Shown here: positions 1 to 9,002 of the stretch, piece after piece
How positions within the stretch are numbered: the first letter of the stretch is position 1
Layout: every line of letters begins with the position of its first letter
Assembly: GCF_008973825.1 (NCBI RefSeq)
Contig: NZ_WCHR01000018.1
Location: 62,001-126,000, forward strand
Length of the DNA stretch: 64,000 bases
Reading direction: 5' to 3'
Source: Gemmobacter serpentinus
GTDB taxonomy: Bacteria > Pseudomonadota > Alphaproteobacteria > Rhodobacterales > Rhodobacteraceae
Made by a program: the position numbers and the translations under genes
Notes under the pieces: generated by a model
Seen by the model: the letters and a program-made list of their open reading frames with translations, nothing else
What the model was told of the DNA's origin: nothing
Databases searched by the model: none

Positions 1-403
1 CCACGACCTGCACCACCAGCGGCGTCTCATCCCCAAGCGCCTGACCTTCGGAAAGGCGCTGGATCGGGCGATAGGGGTCAAGATGGTGGGTGCCGACCCA
101 GGTCAGCGCCCCAAGCGACACGATGATCAACAGCGGGATCGCCCAGATCACCAGTTCCAGCTTGGTTGAATGGCTCCAATCCGGTGCATAGGCGGCACGG
201 CGATTGGACGCCCGGTAACGAAAGGCGAACCAGACGATCATGGCCATCACCGGGATGATGATGATCAGCATCAGCGCCGTCGCCCAGACCAGCATGTCGC
301 GCTGCTGCGCGGCAATATCGCCGGTCGGTGCCAGAACCTCGGCCTTGCAGGCCGCGAGAGAAAGCAGGGGGGCAACCCAGGCGATTCGCTTCAATGTCTG
401 CAT
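1..403 (-). CDS. cyoA: Cytochrome o ubiquinol oxidase subunit II (CyoA), 5' part only
   Basis: Subunit II of the proton-pumping quinol oxidase in the cytoplasmic membrane. The visible 134 residues begin with a lipoprotein signal ending in the lipobox LAAC (Cys19), followed by two membrane segments (about residues 38-60 and 84-104) separated by a cytoplasmic loop containing HSTKLELVIWAIP, and then the start of the periplasmic cupredoxin domain (HHLDPYRPI). This is the typical CyoA layout. The rest of the gene lies beyond the window edge, as presumably does cyoB. The ATG at 403 is the only start giving the signal peptide; its ribosome binding site is weak. It is divergent from the MFS gene across a 295-bp gap that carries a large palindrome. 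Confidence 0.9.
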   Translation of the reverse strand, partial: MQTLKRIAWVAPLLSLAACKAEVLAPTGDIAAQQRDMLVWATALMLIIIIPVMAMIVWFAFRYRASNRRAAYAPDWSHSTKLELVIWAIPLLIIVSLGALTWVGTHHLDPYRPIQRLSEGQALGDETPLVVQVV

Positions 404-512
404 TTTTTCATTTCACATCAGGTGTTTGCTGCAACGTGTGTCCTGTCGGCGCTTGCGGAAGAAAGCGGGCACTCGCTGTCGCGGCCGAAGCTAAATTCTA
501 TTTCTGATATTC

Positions 513-552
513 AACATTGGACAAAATGCCCTAGGACATTTTGTCCAATGTT
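513..552. promoter_or_regulatory. 40-bp near-perfect palindrome, probable operator
   Basis: The 16-bp arms AACATTGGACAAAATG (513-528) and its exact reverse complement (537-552) flank an 8-bp centre (CCCTAGGA) that is itself symmetric except for one pair, so 19 of 20 pairs match. It lies between the divergent cyoA and MFS starts and is not followed by a T tract. A double operator built of TTGGACAA/TTGTCCAA half-sites is more likely than a terminator. The cognate regulator is not identifiable here. Nothing else convincing was seen in 404-698. Confidence 0.6.
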
Positions 553-698
553 CATTCCGGACAAGGCAGCCCATGGCTGGCTTGAACGTCGCAAACATCG
601 CTTGACCCGCAAGTTTGAGACAGCCCAGACTTCGACTCGCCAGACCCAGACTCTTGCTGATCTTGAACCTTCCCCAGAAGACGTTACGGAGCCGCCCC

Positions 699-2015
699 AT
701 GGCAACCCCCTTGCAGCAGGCCGAACGCCGCGCCGCCCCCCATGAAGATCACCACAACGTATCTCCCTCGGATATTGCGGTGGGCGTGGTCATCGGTCGG
801 ACCTCGGAATTCTTCGATTTCTTCGTCTTTTCCATCGCCTGTGTGCTGATCTTCCCGGCGCGGCTGTTCAGCTTTCTTGATCCGCTGGAGGGCACGCTCG
901 CCTCTTTCGTGCTGCTGGCGCTGGCCTTCGTGGCGCGCCCCTTTGGCACCGTGATCTTCATGGCAATCGACCGCGCCTTCGGGCGGGAGACCAAACTGAC
1001 GCTGGCGCTTTTGGTGTTGGGCACCTCGACGGTCGCGATGGGGCTGGTGCCATCCTATGACGTGCTGGGCTGGTGGGCGATTCTGGTCATGGCGCTGCTG
1101 CGCATCGGGCAGGGCATCGCATTGGGCGGGGCCTGGGACGGGCTGCCCTCGCTGCTGGCGCTGTCGGTCAAGCCGGAAAAGCGCGGCTTTTACGCGATGA
1201 TCCCGCAGCTGGGCGCGCCGATCGGGCTGATCGTGGCGGCGCTGCTATTTGCCTATCTGCTGCTGAATGTTTCTGCAGCGGATTTTCTGGATTGGGGCTG
1301 GCGGTATCCGTTCTTCGTGGCTTTCGCGATCAACGTGGTGGCGCTGTTTGCCCGGCTGCGCATTGTTGCCTCGACCGAGTTTCGCACCCTGTTCGAGACC
1401 AGCGAATTGCGCGCCTCGGGCGTGCGTGAAACGCTGCGCGAAGATGGACGCGGCATGATCCTTGGCATTTTCGTGCCGCTGGCGAGCTTTGCCATGTTCC
1501 ACATGGTCACGATCTTTCCGCTGTCCTGGGTCTTTCTCTATTCCGGGGACGCGCCAGAGGCTGTGCTGTTCTCGCTGGCCATCGGCGCTGCTGCCGGGAT
1601 CGTGTCGATCATCGCATCGGGCTATCTGGCCGATTGGATCGGGCGGCGGCAATTGCTGCTGTTGGGTGCGCTTGGCATCGCCATGTTCGCCATCGTCGCG
1701 CCGATGATGCTGGCCGAGGGGCGGATCGGCGCCGCGGCCTATATCACCGTGGGCTTCGTGCTGCTTGGGCTCAGCTTCGGGCAAAGCTCTGGCGCAATTG
1801 CCGCGATCTTCGGGCAGCGCAACCGCTATACCGCCTCGGCGCTCGTATCGGCCCTGTCATGGATGTTCGGCGCGGGCTTTGCGCCGCTGACCGCGCTGTT
1901 CCTGGCCAGCCATCTGGGGCTTTGGGCGGCGGGCCTTTACCTGATATCGGGGGCCTTCTGCACCATCATCGCCATCCGCATCTCGCCGCGCGAAGAGCTT
2001 GAGACCAAAGCCTGA
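699..2015 (+). CDS. MFS transporter, metabolite:H+ symporter type
   Basis: A 438-residue polytopic carrier with about 12 hydrophobic segments. The N-terminal stretch VVIGRTSEFFDFFVF matches the first helix of the metabolite:H+ symporter (MHS/ShiA-ProP) family, and the following loop has the basic charge pattern (DRAFGRETK) typical of the MFS loop 2-3 motif. Such proteins import organic acids or osmolytes with protons; the substrate cannot be read here. I chose the ATG at 699, preceded by ACGGAG, over an upstream in-frame ATG at 615 because residues before it are arginine-rich and unlike the family. It is divergent from cyoA and ends in a terminator shared with the convergent IclR gene. Confidence 0.85.
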   Translation: MATPLQQAERRAAPHEDHHNVSPSDIAVGVVIGRTSEFFDFFVFSIACVLIFPARLFSFLDPLEGTLASFVLLALAFVARPFGTVIFMAIDRAFGRETKLTLALLVLGTSTVAMGLVPSYDVLGWWAILVMALLRIGQGIALGGAWDGLPSLLALSVKPEKRGFYAMIPQLGAPIGLIVAALLFAYLLLNVSAADFLDWGWRYPFFVAFAINVVALFARLRIVASTEFRTLFETSELRASGVRETLREDGRGMILGIFVPLASFAMFHMVTIFPLSWVFLYSGDAPEAVLFSLAIGAAAGIVSIIASGYLADWIGRRQLLLLGALGIAMFAIVAPMMLAEGRIGAAAYITVGFVLLGLSFGQSSGAIAAIFGQRNRYTASALVSALSWMFGAGFAPLTALFLASHLGLWAAGLYLISGAFCTIIAIRISPREELETKA

Positions 2016-2021
2016 TCGAAG

Positions 2022-2049
2022 AAACGGGCGGCGTCCGCGCCGCCTGTTT
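2022..2049. terminator. Bidirectional rho-independent terminator
   Basis: The stem AAACGGGCGGCG (2022-2033) pairs with CGCCGCCTGTTT (2038-2049) around a TCCG loop. A-rich and T-rich flanks allow it to end the MFS gene on the plus strand and the IclR gene on the minus strand. Confidence 0.8.
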
Positions 2050-2889
2050 TCACAGCCGCCGTGCCACGGCCTTCAAGGCCTCAAGCGCCTTGATGCGGGG
2101 TTGCGGCCCGGGTTCTTCCGGGTGTTCGATAAAGGCGCAGGTCAGCGCCGCAATGGCCTCGCCACGATGGCCGATCACCGGCACGCTGAGATCGGTCACG
2201 CCGACCAGATAGCCCGATGCCTCGATCCGCGCACCCTGCGCGCGCACGTCCTGCAGATGGTGGGCGGCAGCTGCCAGACGCGCGGCAGCATCGCTGACGC
2301 CCCAGACGCCAAGCGTTTCCTCGACCCGGGCGGGATCTTGAAACGCCACCAGCGTCAGACCGGAGCCTGTGGTGAACAGGTCCAGAATCCCGCCGATTCT
2401 GGCGCGGAACTCCCAGTGACCCTGCGGGCTGGCCTGCGCGACGATGTGGCCCATGCCGCGATCCGGCACCACAAGATGGCAGGACTGCCGCGCGTCACGG
2501 GCAAACTCGTCCATCAAGGGCTGCGCCTGCGCGATCAGTCTGCGCAATGGCGGGTGCCGGGTCGACAGCTGGAACAGCTTCATCGTCAGCGCGTAACGGT
2601 CGCCGCCCTCGTCGCGGCTGACATAGCCGCGTGCCACCAGACGTTCCAACATCCTGTAGATCTGTGAAGGGCTTAGCCCCAATTCCTTGACGATCTCGGC
2701 CCGGGTCAGGCCGCGCGCCTGTTCGGCCAATACCTCAAGAATATCCAGTCCCTTGTCCAGCGCAGGCGCACGATACCGATCTGCGGCGGTCTCCACCTCA
2801 TCTGCGGCGCTGTCCACTTCGCTCTCGGTCACGATGTCTGCTCCCTGCTGCCTGTCTTCAGCGATAGCGGGCAATGCCCTGGCCCGCAA
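2050..2889 (-). CDS. IclR-family regulator of the L-fucose operon
   Basis: A 279-residue transcription factor. Residues 40-105 form the IclR winged helix-turn-helix (LDKGLDILEVLAEQARGLTRAEIVKELGLS, written here in part: LTRAEIVKELGLSPSQIYRM), and residues 115-275 the GAF-like effector domain. The first ~35 residues are an acidic extension, so translation could start a little later. It is divergent from the fucose catabolic operon with a 73-bp gap carrying repeated TTCATAT elements, which makes it the probable local repressor or activator. The effector is unknown; a pathway intermediate such as L-fuconate or 2-keto-3-deoxy-L-fuconate is a reasonable inference. Confidence 0.85.
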   Translation of the reverse strand: MRARALPAIAEDRQQGADIVTESEVDSAADEVETAADRYRAPALDKGLDILEVLAEQARGLTRAEIVKELGLSPSQIYRMLERLVARGYVSRDEGGDRYALTMKLFQLSTRHPPLRRLIAQAQPLMDEFARDARQSCHLVVPDRGMGHIVAQASPQGHWEFRARIGGILDLFTTGSGLTLVAFQDPARVEETLGVWGVSDAAARLAAAAHHLQDVRAQGARIEASGYLVGVTDLSVPVIGHRGEAIAALTCAFIEHPEEPGPQPRIKALEALKAVARRL

Positions 2890-2907
2890 GAAATCGCTTG
2901 CAGGATG

Positions 2908-2937
2908 TGTTCATATCTGAATAATCTGTTCATATGA
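2908..2937. promoter_or_regulatory. Divergent operator region with repeated TGTTCATAT
   Basis: TGTTCATAT occurs at 2908-2916 and again at 2927-2935, spaced by 19 bp. The first copy lies in the dyad TTCATATCTGAA and the second in TCATATGA. Spacing of about two helical turns in a 73-bp divergent promoter suits binding of an IclR tetramer. Confidence 0.5.
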
Positions 2938-2962
2938 GGGCTTATCGCGCCGGGGGGATCTG

Positions 2963-3700
2963 ATGCGCCTGAAGGGGAAAACCGTGCTGGTCACGGCAGC
3001 CGGACAAGGGATCGGCCGGGCCAGCGTGATTGCATTGGCGGCCGAGGGCGCGCGCGTCATTGCCACCGATATTCGCGCGGATCTGCTGGTTGGGCTGGAC
3101 GGGATCGAGACCCGCGTGCTGGATGTGACCGATGCCGCCGCCATTCAGGCGATCGCGGCGGATCTGGGCCAGATCGACGGGCTGTTCAATTGCGCAGGTA
3201 TGGTTGCCAATGGATCGCTTCTGGATCTGACCGATCAGGACTGGGATGCAAGCCTTGCGCTGAATGTCACATCCATGATGCGGCTGACGCGGGCGCTGCT
3301 GCCCGGCATGTTGGCACGGGCCGAGACCACTGGCACCGCCGCGATCCTCAACATGGCCTCGATGGCCTCGTCGATCAAAGGCTTCACCAATCGCACCGCC
3401 TATGGCGCGACCAAGGCCGCGGTGATCGGTCTGACCAAGGCGATTGCCGCCGATTTCGTGAAGCAGGGCATTCGGTGCAATGCGCTATGCCCCGGCACGG
3501 TGGACACGCCGTCGCTGCGCGGGCGCATCGCTTCGGCGGCCGATCCCGTGCAGGCGGAAAAGGATTTCATCGCGCGTCAGCCCATGGGCCGTCTGGCCAC
3601 GGTCGAGGATATCGTGCCGATGGTGGTCTATCTGCTGTCGGATGAAAGCCGCTTCGTCTCTGGGCAGGCGCTGCTGGTCGATGGGGGTGTGACGATCTGA
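2963..3700 (+). CDS. SDR oxidoreductase, probable 2-keto-3-deoxy-L-fuconate dehydrogenase
   Basis: A classical short-chain dehydrogenase of 245 residues. The cofactor loop TAAGQGIG is near residue 11, NCAG near 77, and the catalytic Ser (MASMAS) and YGATK lie at about 131-151. It should oxidise 2-keto-3-deoxy-L-fuconate to 2,4-diketo-3-deoxy-L-fuconate with NAD+, the fourth step of the route. The assignment rests on the family plus context: the lactonase, dehydratase, diketo-acid hydrolase and fucose dehydrogenase all lie in the same operon, and this is the only SDR left for that step. First gene of the operon, right beside the regulator's operators. Confidence 0.82.
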   Translation: MRLKGKTVLVTAAGQGIGRASVIALAAEGARVIATDIRADLLVGLDGIETRVLDVTDAAAIQAIAADLGQIDGLFNCAGMVANGSLLDLTDQDWDASLALNVTSMMRLTRALLPGMLARAETTGTAAILNMASMASSIKGFTNRTAYGATKAAVIGLTKAIAADFVKQGIRCNALCPGTVDTPSLRGRIASAADPVQAEKDFIARQPMGRLATVEDIVPMVVYLLSDESRFVSGQALLVDGGVTI

Positions 3701-3760
3701 GGCAAGGGCCGCGCGACAGCGGCCATCATCGTCTTACAGCCATGGGAGGGGCCGGACGAC

Positions 3761-4582
3761 ATGCTTGATGCGCATTGCCATTTCTGGAGCCTTGACCGGG
3801 GGGATTACGGCTGGCTTGCGGGGGAAGGTGGGCCGCTCGCCCCGATCCGCCGGGATTATCTGCCCGCCGATTATCCGGGTGCAGCACGGGTGATCGCCGT
3901 GCAGGCGGCACCGACCCTGGCCGAGACCGACTGGCTGCTGGCGCAGGCCGCAAGTGACATCCGCATCGCAGGCGTGGTGGGCTGGGTCGATCTGGCGGAT
4001 GAAGGTGCTGCTGACGCGCTGTGCAGCCGCGCGAAGGATCCGGCGTTTCTGGGGATCCGTCCGATGTTGCAGGATATCGCGGCCACCGACTGGTTGCTGA
4101 CGGCACCGCGGCGTGATGCGCTGCTGGCGCTGGCCGCGCTTGGCCTGTGCTTCGATGCGTTGGTGGCACCGCATCATTTGCCTGTGCTGGCACAGTTTGC
4201 CAATGCCAATCCGTCCGTGCCGATTGTCATCGATCATGCCGCCAAGCCGCAGGATATCGCTGATCCGCAATGGCAGACGGGAATGCGGATGCTGTCCGCC
4301 GATCCGCGCGTCTTCTGCAAACTGTCGGGGCTTTTGACCGAATTGCCGCAATCGGCGCTGGTCGATCCGATGCCTGGGCTGCGGCAGACCTTCGATCTGC
4401 TGCTGGAATGGTTCGGGCCGGATCGCCTGATCTGGGGCAGCGACTGGCCGGTGCTGACGCTGGCCGCCGATTACGATCGCTGGCTGGCGCTGACGCAGGA
4501 TCTGCTGCAACCGCTGCCGCAAGCCACGCAAGACGGCATCCTTGGCGGCAATGCCGCCCGCTTTTATGGGGTGAAGGCATGA
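3761..4582 (+). CDS. Amidohydrolase-family L-fuconolactonase
   Basis: A 273-residue TIM-barrel hydrolase of the amidohydrolase-2 family. It starts with the metal motif DAHCHFW (HxH) and shows FCKLSGL near residue 186 and WGSDWPV near 226, the conserved strand-8 Asp motif of fuconolactonase/rhamnono-lactonase-type enzymes. It opens L-fucono-lactone, the product of L-fucose dehydrogenase, to L-fuconate in the cytoplasm. The stop codon overlaps the start of the following ABC ATPase by 4 bp (ATGA), so the two are translationally coupled. The exact sugar lactone is inferred from neighbours. Confidence 0.85.
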   Translation: MLDAHCHFWSLDRGDYGWLAGEGGPLAPIRRDYLPADYPGAARVIAVQAAPTLAETDWLLAQAASDIRIAGVVGWVDLADEGAADALCSRAKDPAFLGIRPMLQDIAATDWLLTAPRRDALLALAALGLCFDALVAPHHLPVLAQFANANPSVPIVIDHAAKPQDIADPQWQTGMRMLSADPRVFCKLSGLLTELPQSALVDPMPGLRQTFDLLLEWFGPDRLIWGSDWPVLTLAADYDRWLALTQDLLQPLPQATQDGILGGNAARFYGVKA

Positions 4583-6081
4583 CCGAGCTTGTCCGGATGG
4601 AGGGGATCGAGAAACGCTTCCCCGGCGTTCACGCGCTGAAATCCGTCAGCTTTGATCTGCGCGCGGGCGAGGTCCATGCGCTGATGGGCGAGAATGGTGC
4701 CGGCAAGTCGACACTGATGAAAGTGCTTTCGGGCGTCTATCAACCCGATGCCGGGCGCATTCTGGTCGATGGGAGAGAGGTCACGCTGCCTGGCCCCGCG
4801 GCCGCACAGGCGCAGGGCATCGGCATCATCCATCAGGAACTGGCGCTGATGCGCGACCTGACGGTGGGACAGAATATCTGGATCGGGCGCGAACCGCGCC
4901 TGTCCTTTGGCCGGATCGACGAGGCGCGGCTGAATGCGGATGCGCAGGCGCTGCTGGCGCGGCTGAATCTCAATATCGATCCGCGCACCCCGGTTGGCGG
5001 CCTGACCATTGCGCGCCAGCAGATGGTGGAGATCGCCAAGGCGCTGTCCTATCGCTCGCGCGTGTTGATCATGGACGAGCCGACGGCGGCCCTGAATGAC
5101 GCAGAGATTGCGGAACTGTTCCGCATCATCGCGGCCCTGAAGGCCGAGGGCGTGGGCATCATCTATATCAGCCACAAGATGGACGAGATCAAACGCATCT
5201 CGGACCGGGTGACGGTGATGCGGGACGGGGCATTGGTCGATACCGTGCCCGCCGCCGACACGCCGATTTCGCGCATCATCGCGATGATGGTCGGGCGCGC
5301 GCTGGCCGATGAGGCGGTGGTGATCCCCGATCTGTCGGCGGCGAATCCGGCGCTTGAGGTGCGCGGTCTTTGGCGCGGGCAAGAATTGCGCGACATTTCC
5401 TTCAGTCTGAAAAAGGGCGAGATCCTTGGCTTTGCCGGGCTGATGGGGGCCGGACGCACCGAACTTGCCCGCGCGATCTTTGGCGCGGAACCTTGCGACA
5501 AGGGCGAGATCCTTGTCGCGGGCCTGCCGGTCAGCATCCGCAGCCCGTCGGACGCCGTGCGCGCGGGCATCGGTTATCTGTCCGAGGATCGCAAGCAATT
5601 CGGACTGGCGCTTGGCATGGATGTGCGCGCCAATATTGCGATGGCCAGCCTGCCGCGCTTTGCGTCCCGTATCGGGGCGATTGACGAAGACGCCTTGGGG
5701 GACATCGCCAGCGATTACATCGCGAAACTCAGCATCCGCACCCCCGGCGACCGGCAGGAAGTGCGACTGCTTTCGGGGGGGAACCAGCAAAAGGTGGTGA
5801 TCGCGAAGTGGCTGCTGCGCGATTGCGACATCCTGATCTTTGACGAACCCACACGCGGCATCGATGTCGGGGCCAAAGCAGAGATTTACCGTTTGCTGAA
5901 TGATCTGGCAGCAAAGGGCAAGGCGGTCATCGTGATTTCGAGTGAGCTGCCAGAGGTGTTGCGCCTTGCCCACCGCATCGCGGTCATGTGCGAGGGGCGC
6001 CTGACCGGCATCCTGCCGGGCGGGGCGGCGCAGGAGCAGATCATGGAACTTGCGACGAAACGTGAAGGAGTGGCGGCATGA
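4579..6081 (+). CDS. Sugar ABC importer ATPase, RbsA/MglA type (two nucleotide-binding domains)
   Basis: A 500-residue double ATPase of the CUT2 class. The N-terminal half has Walker [10 protein letters not shown] and Walker B MDEPTAAL; the C-terminal half has the degenerate P-loop GLMGAGRTE, the CUT2 motif LSEDRK, and LSGGNQQKV followed by [12 protein letters not shown]. It drives sugar uptake with the permease and binding protein that follow. I start it at 4579, overlapping the lactonase stop, because an upstream extension in frame is arginine-rich shadow sequence. Context suggests L-fucose or a related 6-deoxy sugar as the transported substrate. Confidence 0.93.
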   Translation: MTELVRMEGIEKRFPGVHALKSVSFDLRAGEVHALMGENGAGKSTLMKVLSGVYQPDAGRILVDGREVTLPGPAAAQAQGIGIIHQELALMRDLTVGQNIWIGREPRLSFGRIDEARLNADAQALLARLNLNIDPRTPVGGLTIARQQMVEIAKALSYRSRVLIMDEPTAALNDAEIAELFRIIAALKAEGVGIIYISHKMDEIKRISDRVTVMRDGALVDTVPAADTPISRIIAMMVGRALADEAVVIPDLSAANPALEVRGLWRGQELRDISFSLKKGEILGFAGLMGAGRTELARAIFGAEPCDKGEILVAGLPVSIRSPSDAVRAGIGYLSEDRKQFGLALGMDVRANIAMASLPRFASRIGAIDEDALGDIASDYIAKLSIRTPGDRQEVRLLSGGNQQKVVIAKWLLRDCDILIFDEPTRGIDVGAKAEIYRLLNDLAAKGKAVIVISSELPEVLRLAHRIAVMCEGRLTGILPGGAAQEQIMELATKREGVAA

Positions 6082-7082
6082 CCACGGCAAAGGCACAACC
6101 GGAGCGCCCGGCCCCGGTCCGGCGTGCGGGCGGGGCGCACCAAAAGCTGCTGGCCTTTGCCAGCCTGATCGTTCTGGTCATCGGCTTCTCGATCGCCAGC
6201 CAGAGATTTTTCCAGATCGACAATATCCTGTCGATCCTTCAGGCGGCTTCGGTGAACGGGGTTCTGGCTGTGGGGGTGACGCTGATCATCATCACCGGCG
6301 GGATCGATCTGTCCATCGGCACGATGATGACCTTTTGCGCGGTCATCACCGGCGTGGTGCTGACATGGATGGGGGCACCGCTTCTGGTGGGTGTGCTGAC
6401 CGCCATCGCGACAGGTGCGGCCTGCGGCTTGCTGTCTGGGACATTGGTCACCAAGGCGCGTATCCCGCCCTTTATCGCCACGCTTGGGCTGATGCTGGTG
6501 CTGAAGGGGCTGTCGCTGATCGTGACCGGCACCAAGCCGATCTATTTCAACGACACGCCTGGCTATACCGAGATTTCAACCGGCTCGCTGGTCGGTTTGG
6601 TGATGCCGCAATTCCCGCTGCCCAACGGTGTGCTGGTGCTGTTTCTGGTGGCGGCGATCGTGGGCTGGATCCTGACCCGCACCGTGCTGGGCCGTTACAC
6701 CTTTGCGCTTGGCTCCAATGAGGAGGCGGTGCGCCTGTCGGGGGTCAATACCGACCGCTGGAAGATCGCGATCTATGCGCTGGCCGGGGCGATCTGCGGC
6801 ATTGCAGGCCTGCTGATCTCCAGTCGGCTGAATTCGGCCCAACCTGCGCTTGGCCTTGGCTATGAGCTGGAGGCGATTGCAGCGGTGGTGATCGGCGGCA
6901 CCTCGTTGTCGGGCGGGCGCGGGACCATCCTTGGAACTCTGATCGGGGCGCTCATCATGGCGGTGCTGACCAACGGGTTGCGCGTGCTGTCGGTTGCGCC
7001 GGAATGGCAGACTGTTGTGACCGGGGTCATCATCATCGTGGCGGTCTATGCCGATCAATTGCGGCGCCGCAAGGCGGCGTGA
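6078..7082 (+). CDS. Sugar ABC importer permease, RbsC type
   Basis: A 334-residue inner-membrane permease with about 9-10 hydrophobic segments. The family motif [14 protein letters not shown] is at about residue 70, and the late motif [13 protein letters not shown] at about 270 contacts the ATPase in this CUT2 family. The ATG overlaps the ATPase stop by 4 bp. It forms the channel of the putative L-fucose importer, with the ATPase upstream and the binding protein downstream. Confidence 0.93.
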   Translation: MTTAKAQPERPAPVRRAGGAHQKLLAFASLIVLVIGFSIASQRFFQIDNILSILQAASVNGVLAVGVTLIIITGGIDLSIGTMMTFCAVITGVVLTWMGAPLLVGVLTAIATGAACGLLSGTLVTKARIPPFIATLGLMLVLKGLSLIVTGTKPIYFNDTPGYTEISTGSLVGLVMPQFPLPNGVLVLFLVAAIVGWILTRTVLGRYTFALGSNEEAVRLSGVNTDRWKIAIYALAGAICGIAGLLISSRLNSAQPALGLGYELEAIAAVVIGGTSLSGGRGTILGTLIGALIMAVLTNGLRVLSVAPEWQTVVTGVIIIVAVYADQLRRRKAA

Positions 7083-7160
7083 CGATCGCAGTTTGCGGCG
7101 CGGGTTCGCCCGTCAGGGTGTGAGTGAGACGATTGAATCGTGAACAAAAGGGAGGATACC

Positions 7161-8102
7161 ATGTTCACCAGACGGCAATTGACGGGTGCAGTGGCGGCGC
7201 TTTCGCTTCTTGGCAGCGCGGGCATGGCCTTCGCGGACGAGGTATATATCCCGCTGGTTTCCAAGGGCTTCCAGCACCAGTTCTGGCAGGCCGTGAAACA
7301 GGGCGCTGACAAGGCCGGTGCCGAGTTTGGCGTGAAGGTCAGCTTTGATGGCCCCGATAATGAAACCCAGGTCGACAAGCAGATCGATATGCTGTCGGCG
7401 GCGCTTGCCAACAATCCGGCGGCCATCGGCATCGCCGCGTTGGACAGCCAGGCGGTGATCCCGCTGCTGAAAAAGGCGCAAGAGGCCGGCATCCCCGTTG
7501 TGGCCTTCGACTCGGGCGTGGACAGCGACATTCCGGTGACCACCGCGACCACCGACAACAAGGCCGCCGCGGCCCTGGCCGCCGACAAGATGGGCGAGCT
7601 GCTGGGCGGCGAGGGCAAGGTTGCGGTCATCGGCCACAGCCAGACCTCGCTGACCGGGATCGACCGCCGCGACGGCTTTGTGAATGAGCTGGCCGCGAAA
7701 TTCCCCAAGATCGAGATTGTCGCGGTGGAATATGGCGATGGCGACCACCTGAAATCGACCGAAATCACCAAGGCGATCCTGGCGGCCAACCCCGATATCA
7801 AGGGCATTTTCGGCACCAATGAAGGCTCGGCCATCGGGGTGGTGAACGGTGTGCGCGAGATGGGTGCGAAAGTGACCATCGTGGGCTTCGATTCCGGCAA
7901 GGCGCAGAAAGACGCCATTCGGGAAGGGTTGATGGCGGGTGCGATCACCCAGAACCCGGTCGGCATCGGCTATGAGACGGTGAAGGCAGCGCTTGCCGCG
8001 TCGAAGGGTGAGGCCCTGCCGAAGATCATCGATACCGGCTTTTACTGGTATGATGCGACCAATATCGACGACCCGACCATTTCCGCCGTTCTGTATGACT
8101 GA
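7161..8102 (+). CDS. Periplasmic sugar-binding protein of the RbsC-type importer
   Basis: A 313-residue periplasmic-binding-protein type I fold. It has an N-terminal export signal (MFTRRQLTGAVAALSLLG, cleavage after AFA), the ribose/galactose-like opening VYIPLVSKGFQHQFWQ, the segment VVAFDSGVDS at about 120, and the C-terminal GETLP-like turn GEALPKIIDTGFYWY. The ATG at 7161 follows the strong site GGGAGG; an upstream GTG at 7140 lacks one. It captures the sugar for the importer encoded just upstream. A stable 11-bp hairpin follows its stop and may raise the level of this message. Confidence 0.9.
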   Translation: MFTRRQLTGAVAALSLLGSAGMAFADEVYIPLVSKGFQHQFWQAVKQGADKAGAEFGVKVSFDGPDNETQVDKQIDMLSAALANNPAAIGIAALDSQAVIPLLKKAQEAGIPVVAFDSGVDSDIPVTTATTDNKAAAALAADKMGELLGGEGKVAVIGHSQTSLTGIDRRDGFVNELAAKFPKIEIVAVEYGDGDHLKSTEITKAILAANPDIKGIFGTNEGSAIGVVNGVREMGAKVTIVGFDSGKAQKDAIREGLMAGAITQNPVGIGYETVKAALAASKGEALPKIIDTGFYWYDATNIDDPTISAVLYD

Positions 8103-8115
8103 TCCGGCACGACCC

Positions 8116-8142
8116 GGTCCGGGGGCATCACGCCTCCGGACC
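8116..8142 (+). other. Intercistronic hairpin after the sugar-binding-protein gene
   Basis: Bases 8116-8126 pair with 8132-8142 (11 pairs with one G-T, loop ATCAC) and no T run follows. It lies 13 bp after the binding-protein stop and 17 bp before the next start, so it is more likely an mRNA 3'-end stabiliser than a full terminator. Confidence 0.6.
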
Positions 8143-8159
8143 CCATCCATGAGGACGAG

Positions 8160-9002
8160 ATGAAACTTCTGCGCTTTGGCCCGGCGGGGCAAGAAAAACC
8201 CGGCATTCTGGATGCATCGGGCGCGATCCGGGATCTTTCCGGCCACGTCGGCGATATCGCAGGCCAAGCCCTGACCCCCGAAGGTCTGGCAGATCTGGCC
8301 GCCATTGACCATATGTCGCTGCCGCTGGTTGCGGGCAATCCGCGCCTTGGCCCCTGTGTGGGTCGCGTTGGAAAGTTCATCTGCATCGGGCTGAACTATG
8401 CCGATCACGCCGCCGAAACCGGCGCGCCGATCCCGTCCGAGCCGATCGTCTTCAACAAATGGACCAGCGCGATTTGCGGGCCGAATGACGATGTGGAAAT
8501 CCCGCGCGGCGCGAGCAAGACCGATTGGGAGGTCGAGCTGGGCGTGGTGATCGGCAAGGGCGGTCGCTATATCGAGCAGGCCGATGCGCTGCGCCATGTC
8601 GCGGGGTATTGCGTCATCAATGACGTGTCGGAACGCGAATGGCAGCTGGAGCGTGGCGGCACCTGGGACAAGGGCAAGGGCCATGACACCCACGGCCCGA
8701 TTGGCCCCTGGCTGGTCACGCCCGACGAGGTGGCGGATGTGAACAATCTGGCCATGTGGCTGGATGTCGATGGCCAGCGTTATCAGAACGGCAGCACTGC
8801 CACGATGATCTTCAAGGTTGATGAAATCATCGCCTATGTCTCGCGCTTTCTGTCCTTGCAGCCGGGCGATGTCATTTCCACCGGCACCCCGCCCGGCGTG
8901 GGTCTTGGCCAGAAGCCGCCGGTCTTCCTCAAGGGCGGCGAGGTGATGCGTCTTGGCATTGAGGGGCTGGGCGAGCAGGTCCAGAAAGTGGTGAAGGCAT
9001 GA
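8160..9002 (+). CDS. FAH-family 2,4-diketo-3-deoxy-L-fuconate hydrolase
   Basis: A 280-residue fumarylacetoacetate-hydrolase-fold enzyme. It shows CIGLNYADHAAE near residue 77, the metal-binding WEVELGVVIG near 125 and the family signature TGTPPGVG near 243. In the diketo-hydrolase branch of L-fucose breakdown this family cleaves 2,4-diketo-3-deoxy-L-fuconate to pyruvate and L-lactate. That role is assigned from the complete operon around it. Start 8160 has GAGGACG upstream, and its stop overlaps the fuconate dehydratase start (ATGA). Confidence 0.87.
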   Translation: MKLLRFGPAGQEKPGILDASGAIRDLSGHVGDIAGQALTPEGLADLAAIDHMSLPLVAGNPRLGPCVGRVGKFICIGLNYADHAAETGAPIPSEPIVFNKWTSAICGPNDDVEIPRGASKTDWEVELGVVIGKGGRYIEQADALRHVAGYCVINDVSEREWQLERGGTWDKGKGHDTHGPIGPWLVTPDEVADVNNLAMWLDVDGQRYQNGSTATMIFKVDEIIAYVSRFLSLQPGDVISTGTPPGVGLGQKPPVFLKGGEVMRLGIEGLGEQVQKVVKA

